Below, piece after piece: positions 54,699 to 62,440 of a DNA stretch of 63,119 nucleotides (positions are counted from its first letter, which is position 1; each line of letters begins with the position of its first letter). Location of the stretch: positions 1 to 63,119 of the forward strand of contig RPFO01000573.1 in assembly GCA_009746045.1 (NCBI GenBank), in the 5' to 3' direction. Both the position numbers and the translations under genes were made by a program. The notes under the pieces were generated by a model. That model was given only the letters and a program-made list of their open reading frames with translations. It was not told where the DNA came from and searched no databases. The DNA is from Mesostigma viride (lineage: Eukaryota > Streptophyta > Mesostigmatophyceae > Mesostigmatales > Mesostigmataceae).

Positions 54699-56128
54699 GC
54701 AAGGTTTGCGGCCGACACCCTTGTGGGGTTCGTTTTACTCGCAGGGGCCGCCACCGCAGGGGAGGGAAACAAGACCGCGTATGCCGCCGCCGGGATTTGG
54801 CGAGGTTCCGATGCGTACCCCTTGCACTCCGAGTTGAAGCACCGCTGCACCAGCCCGTGGATGGAGACGGAGTACCACACGTTGTTGCTCTTGTGCGCGT
54901 CCTCGATCTTGTGGCAGAACCGGTGCTTGGACCACGCCGAGTAGACCGCGTGCACGCCCTCCCCCTGCTTGAACACGTGCGTGACACCCGCCGCCCCCTC
55001 CATGGTCCGCACCACCGTCTCGACGGCCTTGTGCTCGGGAGAGTCGAGGTTCAGCGCCTCGTCCCTGTGGATACCCAGCGTGCTGGCCACCCGCTGCTCC
55101 TGGGGGGTCTTGGCCTTGTGCTTCCTGCGGCGCCCCTGCAGCTCCTCGCGGCACATGGATGTCGCCTCGTCGAACCACGGCGGGGTGGTGATGGGGGTGG
55201 GGGTCACGCCCGGCCGCCCGTCCAGGATGCGCACGGAGGTCTGCCAGAGGAGCGGGAGGATGTGTTCGCGCACGTCCTCGGGCGAGAAGACGGTGTCCAC
55301 CACCCCCTCCTTGCTGATGACACCCCACGGGGCGTACGACCGCTTCTCAGAGATCCTGCCGTAGTGGCAGCGGTCGTCTCCGCAGCTGTTGCGCGCCTTC
55401 CTCCGCTCCTTGCACACGTCACAGTGGCACCAATCCTCTCCCGGCGCCTTTCCCTTGCAATCCCCCATCGTTTTCTGGATGTTCCTGTACGCCTTGCAGC
55501 AGCCGGCGCAACGCTCGCATTTCCAGCTGAACAGGATACGGATGCCGTTGTCCATCAGCACGCTGGGGTCCACCACGGCCGTCCAGTCGTTCTCCGCCGG
55601 CCTGTCGCCGAAATTCTGGTGCAGTTTGTCCACCACAAACGCCCGAAGTTTTAAGGCTGTCCTCTCATCCACTGGGAGGAGGGGGTAGTGGATGTGAAAC
55701 CCTGTCTTGATCTTCCCCTTCTTCTCCTTGGTGGGGGCCCTGCACACAATCACATAGCTGTCCGTTTCCGCCGGCACGCATTCCCTTAACACTTCTTGGA
55801 TGGTGGGTATCCACTGCTGGATGATGGTGTCCCCCAAATCCTGATCATCCTCACAATCCAGGTCCATGAAAAAGGGGAACACGGCCGTTTTCTGCTCCAC
55901 CAGGAAGTTCTGGGTGTCATTCAGAGCATCCTTGGCCACTTCCTTGTAAAAGCTGGCCAGGTCCTCAAAATCCACACAGGCCTTGCCACCTTTGTATCCA
56001 TCCAGAAGCAGGTGGGTGTATTCGGCGGATTTGTCGACAAAGCAATCACGATTCACTAGCCATCTAACAGCCTCAGAATAAGGTGGGGGCTGCCATCTCT
56101 CTGCTCCATCCTGGTCCAATTTGTCCAT
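54638..56128 (-). CDS. PrimPol/UL52-type primase
   Basis: 496 residues from ATG 56128 (MDKLDQDGAERW); the frame is open 31 more codons with no other ATG, into the start of the divergent gene. An archaeo-eukaryotic primase: FFMDLDCED (D-h-D catalytic pair near residues 89-91), TGFHIHYP (S/T-x-H motif near 145) and LMDNGIRILFSWKCERC. The C-terminal zinc unit FCHKIEDAHKSNNVWYS ... CFNSECKG has the C-H-C-C layout of PrimPol and herpes UL52 proteins. It makes primers for DNA replication. The last 20 residues overlap the convergent gene at 54391. Confidence 0.75.
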   Translation of the reverse strand: MDKLDQDGAERWQPPPYSEAVRWLVNRDCFVDKSAEYTHLLLDGYKGGKACVDFEDLASFYKEVAKDALNDTQNFLVEQKTAVFPFFMDLDCEDDQDLGDTIIQQWIPTIQEVLRECVPAETDSYVIVCRAPTKEKKGKIKTGFHIHYPLLPVDERTALKLRAFVVDKLHQNFGDRPAENDWTAVVDPSVLMDNGIRILFSWKCERCAGCCKAYRNIQKTMGDCKGKAPGEDWCHCDVCKERRKARNSCGDDRCHYGRISEKRSYAPWGVISKEGVVDTVFSPEDVREHILPLLWQTSVRILDGRPGVTPTPITTPPWFDEATSMCREELQGRRRKHKAKTPQEQRVASTLGIHRDEALNLDSPEHKAVETVVRTMEGAAGVTHVFKQGEGVHAVYSAWSKHRFCHKIEDAHKSNNVWYSVSIHGLVQRCFNSECKGYASEPRQIPAAAYAVLFPSPAVAAPASKTNPTRVSAANLAYKISYNPHKVARRGGPRRR

Positions 56129-56200
56129 CCTGTCCCCTGCTGTCCAGATTTTTTGCGCGGCTAAACGGCAGAAATCGTCGGCGCTTAAAGGAATGGCATC

Positions 56201-56743
56201 ATGAAGATTTATACCAAGCAAGGAGACCAGGGCTACACAAAAAGGCTGGGAAGTTCGGACAGCCTGCGGAAATCGGATGAATTATTTGAGGCAGTGGGTG
56301 CTTTGGATGAGCTCAATGCCTTTATGGGTTTGGCCATTCAACACTCGCTGCCGGCTGATAACTGCTTTCTACACTACCTCCAAGGTGTTCTTCTGGCAGC
56401 TGGCACGTCCGTCGCGGCCAAGAACTCGAATTCTTGCCGCGACGAAAAGTATAAGTTTTCTGAGGGCCCTGAGGCGGTACAGCGGCTGGAAAACACAATT
56501 GACCAGTTGGACGAAAAGTTACCAAAACTTTGCAATTTCATTCTACCCGGCGGGAACGGACTGGCAACTTCTCACCTCCACGTTTGCAGGGTGGTGTGCA
56601 GAAGAGCTGAGAGGGCGTGTGCGCGGCTGGAATGGGTGGATCCCAACATCCTGCAATTTTTAAACAGGATGTCAGACTTCTTTTTTGTGCTGGCAAGAGC
56701 TAAGGAGGAGTTTCCGGCCGCCATTTACCGCAAACATTCGTAA
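56201..56743 (+). CDS. PduO-type cob(I)alamin adenosyltransferase
   Basis: 180 residues from ATG 56201. It adds adenosine from ATP to cob(I)alamin, giving adenosylcobalamin, the cofactor of class II RNR. The signature MKIYTKQGDQGYTKRLG, then DELNAFMGLAIQHS, FILPGGNGLATSHLHVCRVV, RRAERACARLEW and LNRMSDFFFVLARAKEE match PduO/MMAB enzymes, with the ATP-binding R-x-x-R-R-x-E-R segment kept. The GC content is clearly lower than in the neighbours, which suggests more recent gain. With the RNR 4 kb away it supports a virus-run cofactor supply. There is no targeting peptide, so cytosolic action is expected. Confidence 0.85.
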   Translation: MKIYTKQGDQGYTKRLGSSDSLRKSDELFEAVGALDELNAFMGLAIQHSLPADNCFLHYLQGVLLAAGTSVAAKNSNSCRDEKYKFSEGPEAVQRLENTIDQLDEKLPKLCNFILPGGNGLATSHLHVCRVVCRRAERACARLEWVDPNILQFLNRMSDFFFVLARAKEEFPAAIYRKHS

Positions 56744-56767
56744 TTATTATCTGAAAAAAAGTATGAA

Positions 56768-57469
56768 ATGGCTTCTCAAGATGCTTGCAACGTTGACATC
56801 CAACAATGCGGGGAGGATCCGGCGAGATTCGATTTTAACCGGCGCACAACGAACCTGGAAAACGCCCACGATGTGAATATCTACAAGTACATCATCCGTG
56901 ATGACAGCAGCCCCTCTTCTAGCGAGTCCGCATCCAACGGGCAGGGGAAGTCGATGTGGACAAGGGATCTGGAGGAGCTGGCGTACAGCTGGGGGCAGAA
57001 GGCGGTCGGGTTCCGCCAGATGCACAACATGGCGGCAGACATGAACACGTTCTGGTTTCACGCCCTCGGGATCCCCGCCGTGATCCTGTCCGCGGTGGCT
57101 GGCACGACAGCGTTTGCCACATCCGAGTGCCCTGCCCACGCCAACATCAGCCCGAAGGCCGTCGCCATAGGAGCCATAAGCATCGCCGTGTCGGCATTGA
57201 CCAGCTTGCAGAATTTCATGCAGTTTTCCAGGAAAGCGGAACAGCACAAGCAGGCCGGCCACCGCTACGGTGCGTTCTATCGCGAGATCGACGCGGAGTT
57301 GAGCAAACAGCGCAAGTACCGGAATAACCCCTTCGAGTTCATACAGCTTTGCAGGCTGACCCTCGACAGCATGGTGTCCCAGGGACCTTCCATCCCTAGT
57401 CGGATATCAAAGGAGTACAAAAGCAAGTTCAAAAAAACCCGCACAAGGGAGAGCCGTTCGTGGAAATGA
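56768..57469 (+). CDS. SLATT-type two-TM protein (DUF4231-like)
   Basis: 233 residues from ATG 56768 (MASQDACNVDIQQC). After a disordered N-terminus come W-x3-A and a helix (AYSWGQKAVGFRQMHNMAAD), TM1 (FHALGIPAVILSAVAGTTAF), TM2 (AVAIGAISIAVSALTSLQNF) and a helix with FSRKAEQHKQAGHRYGAFYR and EIDAELSK, ending D-S-x-P-x-IP. This is the arrangement of SLATT domains, known as pore-type effectors in bacterial conflict systems and also found in large DNA viruses. A role in membrane disruption or anti-competitor activity is speculation. Confidence 0.65.
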   Translation: MASQDACNVDIQQCGEDPARFDFNRRTTNLENAHDVNIYKYIIRDDSSPSSSESASNGQGKSMWTRDLEELAYSWGQKAVGFRQMHNMAADMNTFWFHALGIPAVILSAVAGTTAFATSECPAHANISPKAVAIGAISIAVSALTSLQNFMQFSRKAEQHKQAGHRYGAFYREIDAELSKQRKYRNNPFEFIQLCRLTLDSMVSQGPSIPSRISKEYKSKFKKTRTRESRSWK

Positions 57470-57559
57470 GTCCCGTAGAGGACTCCGAGATGCACTCCCA
57501 CATGCAGGGGGGCGCCGCGATGGGAACGATAGCTAAATTATCTGGGTATTAGTTACAAA

Positions 57560-57748
57560 ATGTCCGCCCGTCCTTTGAAGTCCCTGGCCACATACGCCCT
57601 CGTCACGTACGCGTTGCTTCTTTTGCGCCCCCGTTGCATGTTCCGGGAGGACGGCAGACCTATGCAGTTCGGGGTCGGCCGCGACCAGACCCTCCTGCCT
57701 TTTTGGCTGATCGCGCTCCTCGCCGCGATATACGCCCCGGGCTACTAG
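57560..57748 (+). CDS. Small two-TM protein
   Basis: 62 residues from ATG 57560. Hydrophobic segments near residues 7-23 (SLATYALVTYALLLLRP) and 47-60 (PFWLIALLAAIYAPG). Typical small virion membrane protein; family unknown. An AT-rich leader (aaattatctgggtattag) precedes the ATG. Confidence 0.5.
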   Translation: MSARPLKSLATYALVTYALLLLRPRCMFREDGRPMQFGVGRDQTLLPFWLIALLAAIYAPGY

Positions 57749-57804
57749 CTCGTTCTCCCGGTCACTAAAAAAATGTTGGGGTAACACGAGACACGGCGCG
57801 GGAG

Positions 57805-58035
57805 ATGAAGACCGCACGGCACCACGAGGGGGAGCACGCGGGCGGGGAGGATCTCGAAGAGGAGCCCGAGCGCTCGTGGCTGGACGACATGCCCGACCGA
57901 TTCCACAGCGCGTACAGGGACGAGCTGTTGAACCTGTACCTGTCGATGGTGGAGCAGTGCAAGGCCTGCGGATACCCCCTCTTGCGCCGAGTGACTTTCC
58001 ACGCGTTCTGCGAATTCGCGGAGGCGAACAGCTGA
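57805..58035 (+). CDS. Small acidic protein
   Basis: 76 residues from ATG 57805. A charged N-terminus (HEGEHAGGEDLEEEPERSW) precedes a helical part (DELLNLYLSMVEQCKACGYP) with a C-x2-C pair. Function unknown. Confidence 0.5.
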   Translation: MKTARHHEGEHAGGEDLEEEPERSWLDDMPDRFHSAYRDELLNLYLSMVEQCKACGYPLLRRVTFHAFCEFAEANS

Positions 58036-58073
58036 TAAATTAAATATGAGCAGAGACGTATAGGACCACCCAC

Positions 58074-58614
58074 ATGACGCGCTGCGGTGCCACCACGGCG
58101 CAGGGAGTGAAATGCAAGAGACGCGCAACGGCCGGGTCGGAACGCTGTTCCGTGCACCGGAAGCCGACGATGGGAACGGCTCCAGGACCGGAGCCACTGC
58201 CACGAAGAGAAGGAGGGGCCCCCCCGCGCCTCCAAGACGCCGTGGACGTGTTCACGCAGTTCCTGGAGAGCATCAAGGAGTACGACACGGTGCACCCGCA
58301 AGCCAGAGCGCCCGCCCCCCTTCCCCGCCACCACCACCCCCCCCGCGGCGTACCCTCCCCAGACGATGACGATGCACCCCGCGGTCGTCGACCTGTCGGG
58401 CGACGACTCGGTGGTGTACGCCAAGCTGTCCGAGGATCCTGTGACCGACGGCGAGATGCGGAAGTTGGCGGCGGCACGGGCCCTCACGATGGGCCCGCGA
58501 CACGCGATGCAGAGTTACGTCAGCCCCCCGGTGGTCGACCCCCTTGGCCTGACGAACTGCGTGACGTTTTTCATGCCCCGGAAAGCGGGCAACGGCAGGC
58601 GGCGGCGCCGCTAG
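58074..58614 (+). CDS. Cys/His mini-finger protein; frame break at a C run
   Basis: The start MTRCGATTAQGVKCKRRA...RCSVH is the same compact Cys/His unit as in the genes at 11291, 35531 and 51467. The middle is Pro-rich; at the run of eight C at 58330-58345 the frame changes and the protein continues (VVDLSGDDSVVYAKLSEDPV) to a basic end (GNGRRRRR). About 180 residues in total if the run is misread by one base. Function unknown. Confidence 0.5.
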
Positions 58615-58619
58615 AATCG

Positions 58620-59135
58620 CTACAGGTCCTGAGGGGGCAGGGCGCACGCAGGGCTCGCGTGCCTGTCCAGGTACTCCGGGGGGAAGGTGAGCGAGGGCGG
58701 GGGGAACCCCTCGTCCTCGCACTCCCACCTGGTCTCTAGGTTGTATCCGAGCTTCAGTATCTGCCACTCCTTCCACTTGGTGCGCATGTACACCTCGATG
58801 TTGGCCTTACCCTTGTCGCGGTGGAGGTCAAAGAGGGGGAACCGGTCCGGGTTCGCGTGCCAGTAGTCGCCGTGGTACTCGAACACGGTGGGAGGATGGG
58901 TGTCGGCACTGAACCCGTCCACGAACAGCTTGTACCCCGTCTGGGTGCGCAGGACGACCTCGCCACCGTTGCGCGCGTGCTGGATCTTGATGGAGCGGTG
59001 CCTCTCGATGTCCTGCAGCCACCGGATGGACTTGGGGAGAAACGACGCGGCTATCACTCCGGGGCGAATGAGACTCATAACTTGTTTCATTTTTTGTAAT
59101 AAACACGAGACTTTTTTGCGCAACCAGGCGGCCAT
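58620..59135 (-). CDS. Vsr/homing-type endonuclease-like protein
   Basis: 171 residues from ATG 59135; a second ATG at about 59076 (MSLIRPGV) is an alternative. The block KIQHARNGGEVVLRTQTGYK, then FVDGF, VFEYHGDYWHANPDRF and GYNLETRWECE has the D-(x)-E-x-H spacing of Vsr-like PD-(D/E)XK nucleases used in mismatch repair, and in some free-standing homing enzymes. It lies directly before the third KilA-N-like gene, divergently. Catalysis is inferred from residue layout only. Confidence 0.55.
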   Translation of the reverse strand: MAAWLRKKVSCLLQKMKQVMSLIRPGVIAASFLPKSIRWLQDIERHRSIKIQHARNGGEVVLRTQTGYKLFVDGFSADTHPPTVFEYHGDYWHANPDRFPLFDLHRDKGKANIEVYMRTKWKEWQILKLGYNLETRWECEDEGFPPPSLTFPPEYLDRHASPACALPPQDL

Positions 59136-59183
59136 GCGCGTTCATCCGTGGCCTATTTTGTCTCGTAAGCAGTACCCCCGACC

Positions 59184-60032
59184 ATGTCTTCAGTCATCCG
59201 TTACCTCGCCCCCAGAGACGGGGCAGACGACGACCCGCAGTTCGCGGGCAAGATCCGGGTGACGGAGGATGGCAGGATTTCGATTATCGATGTGCTATCA
59301 TGCTTCGGGTTTCAGGCACCAAGAGACATTTGGTTCAAGCTGCAAAAAGCCAATCCCGAGGTCGTCTCTAATAGAGACACCTTCAAGTTTCCCGGTCGAG
59401 GGCAAAACGACACCCCCGTAACCGATCGTAAGGGTTTGACGCAGATCATAATGCTACTCCCCGGCAAGATAGCTGCCAAGTTCCGCGACAAGGTGGCGGT
59501 GCTACTGGAGCGCTACCTGGATGCGGACCGCTCCCTGGCAGAAGACATTTTGAGACGCGCAGATGAGCGCGACGGGGCCGTGGCGAACCTCCAAGAGCAC
59601 CCTCGCGTCAAGAGTTGCGAATCCACCAAGGAGCTTAACAACGCCATTAAGCAGTACTCGGACAGGCACGAGGGGTGCGGGGTGCTGTACCCCGCCGTGC
59701 ACGACATCAACAACCTGGCGGTCACCGGCAAGACCGCCAGGCAGCTCAAGGCCGCCTACTCGGCTAAGGCGCACGGGTCCTCGCGCGACCTTAACAGCAA
59801 GGTGCAGAGTGCCGCCATGTTCTTTCTGCAGTGGAGCGAGGCCGACAAGATCGCCAGGACGGGCGCCAACCCCGTGGAGGTGGCAAAGAGGTCCCGGGCT
59901 TTGTTTGAGCCCGTGTTCAGGGCGGACGGATTGCACGAGTCGACCGCCGACGGGGCGTGCATCAAGGAGAACGCGAAGGTCATGCGCCTGAACCAGGAGG
60001 CGCGGAGAGAGGCCGCTAGGATTGCCGTTTAA
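59184..60032 (+). CDS. KilA-N/BRO-like DNA-binding protein
   Basis: 282 residues from ATG 59184. Full-length paralogue of the gene at 17080: GKIRVTEDGRISIIDVLSCF, FPGRGQNDTPV, IIMLLPGKIAAKFRDKVAVL and the shared C-terminal block GSSRDLNSKVQSAAMFFLQ. It lies 40 kb from the other two, without 105-bp repeats around it. The duplicated promoter module is also absent here, so it may be regulated differently. Confidence 0.65.
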   Translation: MSSVIRYLAPRDGADDDPQFAGKIRVTEDGRISIIDVLSCFGFQAPRDIWFKLQKANPEVVSNRDTFKFPGRGQNDTPVTDRKGLTQIIMLLPGKIAAKFRDKVAVLLERYLDADRSLAEDILRRADERDGAVANLQEHPRVKSCESTKELNNAIKQYSDRHEGCGVLYPAVHDINNLAVTGKTARQLKAAYSAKAHGSSRDLNSKVQSAAMFFLQWSEADKIARTGANPVEVAKRSRALFEPVFRADGLHESTADGACIKENAKVMRLNQEARREAARIAV

Positions 60033-60104
60033 TAGTGTTTGATAAACATTTTATAAAGCACCAGAATTTCCTATGCACGTTTAATAAACACAAAATTATT
60101 CGCT

Positions 60105-60614
60105 CTACTCCAGGATGTTGTCTCCGTTGATGTAGGTCCCGCGGTTGCCGCGGTGCACCACCGTGAAGGAGGCGTAGGGGAGGACGGAGTTGTCGGGCTG
60201 CGTGTCTCCCAGGAGGGTGAGGGCGTACCGCTCGTAGTCCGGGAGCGTGGAGTACACGCTGCGGACTTTCCCGAGCCGGTTCACGATCTCGTCGTTCAGC
60301 TGCCCGAGCAGCTTCCACACGGTCGACATGGACCCCTCGTGGACGGCGCGGCGCTCCAGGTAGCTGGCGTCGCTGCGTGCCTCGTACACGGAGCGGGCGG
60401 TTTGCAGTACCTCGTCCTCGGGCACGTCCACGCCCCACGAGGCGCGAGCGGTGTCCGCGATGTTGCGGATGTTGCCGGGTTGGAACAGCTCGGAGAAGAG
60501 CGGGAACATCTGGGCGGCGAGCGCGTCGTCCCCGGGCCTGGCGAAGGCCCGGGACGTCCCGCCCGCTATCGACACGTATTGGCCGGGGTTTGGTACGTTC
60601 TCAACGGGATACAT
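60105..60614 (-). CDS. Unknown conserved-looking helical protein
   Basis: 169 residues from ATG 60614. A compact helical protein (LFSELFQPGNIRNIADTARA, VLQTARSVYEARSDASYLER) with a beta-like end (SFTVVHRGNRGTYINGDN). It looks like a structural or assembly protein but I do not recognise a family. The start is 38 bases from the divergent resolvase gene, in an AT-rich spacer. Confidence 0.5.
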   Translation of the reverse strand: MYPVENVPNPGQYVSIAGGTSRAFARPGDDALAAQMFPLFSELFQPGNIRNIADTARASWGVDVPEDEVLQTARSVYEARSDASYLERRAVHEGSMSTVWKLLGQLNDEIVNRLGKVRSVYSTLPDYERYALTLLGDTQPDNSVLPYASFTVVHRGNRGTYINGDNILE

Positions 60615-60651
60615 TTTATATTACGGTATGATATATTTTGGCGCCCCGAAG

Positions 60652-61463
60652 ATGACCATCATCCTGAGCTTCGACGTGGGGATCGCCAACCTGGCGTACT
60701 GCATGGTCCAGCGGACGGAGGGCGAGGGCAACCCGTACGCCAACAACCTGCCGTTCGAGATCCTGCAGTGGGAGGTGATCGACCTGAACGCGGCCACGCT
60801 GGAGGAGGCGTGCCGCAACCTCCCCCGCGAGCTTCACCGCCGCATGGGTGTTCTCGGGGTGGCGGACCGCGTGGTGATCGAGCGGCAGACCAAGTCCAAC
60901 GTGAAGATGAAGGTGATCAGCCACGTGATCCAGTCGTTCTTCGAGACGCACATGCTCTACCAGGGGGGCTGAAAATTCGTAACGGAAACTTTTTGGTAGT
61001 TGGCGTCACTTCCTTTGGTTCGACTGAAAATTCGCTGAAATTCGCTGAATTCGTACCGTAGCCTAATTTTTAGTACCTCGAAGTGACGGGGCACCTAAAA
61101 TTTGCCCACAAGTACACTTGGCAGCGCGCTCACTGGGAAAAATTGTACAGCCGCTCCGGCGGGCCACTTGAACGAATTGTAATGGGCGATGAGGGTGGAG
61201 TTCTCTTCCCCCCACAAGAAGCTGGGAGTCTACACGGGCCGGCGATCACGTGCACCCTGAAGAACAACTACCGCCGCAACAAGCGCCTGGCCATCGACCA
61301 CACGCAGAAGATCCTGGAGAAGTACCCCGTGTTCATGTCCTACTTCCACATGCTCTCCAAAAAGGACGACGCCGCCGACGCGCTCTTGCACGCGCTGGTG
61401 TGCCTGAACGAGGAGCGCCCCCCCCCACCGCTGGCCCCCCCGGCCCGCGAGGTGGACCTGTGA
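60652..61463 (+). CDS. A22-type RuvC-like Holliday junction resolvase, interrupted
   Basis: ATG 60652 starts MTIILSFDVGIANLAYC, with the catalytic Asp. The second acidic residue is in VVIERQTKSNVKMK, and the last two are in SKKDDAADALLHALVCL. The order matches the poxvirus A22-type family, which resolves replication intermediates. Between 60970 and about 61205 there is an insertion of about 235 bases with ctgaaaattcg-type repeats and stops. Coding resumes around FSSPHKKLGVYT and needs one more frame change at about 61235. There is no GT at the insertion's left edge, so it is not a standard intron. The gene may be dead, or repaired at the RNA level, or misassembled. Confidence 0.6.
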
Positions 61464-61515
61464 CGCGCTTAGCGGACGGAAATAATGGCGGTATATGGAC
61501 GAGATACATCATTCC

Positions 61516-62356
61516 ATGGCTACCGAGGAGATCGCCGCGGAGGTCGAGATCCACCCGATCGTGAAGGCGCTGTTGAGCGTGAAGGCGGCCCCGCAGGGCT
61601 CCAAGGAGTGGCACGACACGCGCGACAAGATGCTGACGGCCTCGGACGTCGCCGCCGCCATCGGGGCGAACCCGTACCAGAGCCCCGCGAAACTGTTGCG
61701 CAAGAAACTGGGCGACGATCGGTTCGTGTTCAAGGGCAACGCGGCGACGAGACACGGCAACGAGAACGAGGAGGTGGCGGCCCAGGAGTACGAGCGCCGT
61801 ACGGGGCACAAGTGCTACCAGTTCGGTCTCATCCCCCACCCGCTCCACACTGGCTTGGGGCAGCCCGGACCGCATCACGTCCGACGGGATCCTGGTGGAG
61901 ATCAAGTGCCCGCTGCGGCGTGAGATCAAGCACGAGATCCCGTCCTATTACTTGCCCCAGGTGCAGGTGCTGCTGGAGATCACCAACCTGAGACGTGCCA
62001 TTTCGTGCAGTTCCGCCCCGTCCACATGGAACGAGATGGAGCTGGACATCCTGGAGATCAGGCGGGACCGCGGGTGGTTCCGCAGCAAGCTCCCGATAAT
62101 GCAGAAGTTCCGCGAGACGTGGGTGGAGGCCGCGAGAACGGCGGGCTCAGTTACTTAGACAGGGGCGTGTTCGGCAAACCCCAGCGGGTCGTCGGGTAGC
62201 GACGAGGACGCGCCGTCCAAGCGCAGGAAGACCACGGAGGTGGAGCTCGACGCGCCGTTTTTGTTCTTGGAGTCCAAGAGGGCCGTCCCGACTCCGCCTC
62301 ACCACCCGGTGATCCCCGCAGCGACCCTCAGCGAGCCCGTGGCCGCTCTTAATTGA
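61516..62356 (+). CDS. YqaJ-type viral recombinase (lambda exonuclease-like), frames broken
   Basis: ATG 61516 (MATEEIAAEVEIHPIV). EWHDTRDKMLTASDVAAAIG and GNENEEVAAQEYERRTGHK belong to the lambda-exonuclease/YqaJ fold. After a break near 61855, another frame has VEIKCPLRREIKHEIPSYYL, with the catalytic E-x-K and Q-V-Q. Further breaks near 62000-62060 and 62155 precede an acidic/basic C-terminal tail (SSGSDEDAPSKRRKTTEVEL). Several indels over 800 bases point to low base quality here. The enzyme would process DNA ends for strand annealing. Confidence 0.6.
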
Positions 62357-62440
62357 TTGGCCGTAAGAGCTACAACGCGACCCGGTGCTCGCTTACAGCG
62401 GGAAAAAATAATGGCGGGCACTGGTATACTAGACGGAACC

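Noticed and set aside
54638-56221. Start of the primase at 56221
   Set aside because: That codon is TTG, and the extension would overlap the start of the divergent adenosyltransferase; ATG 56128 is preferred.
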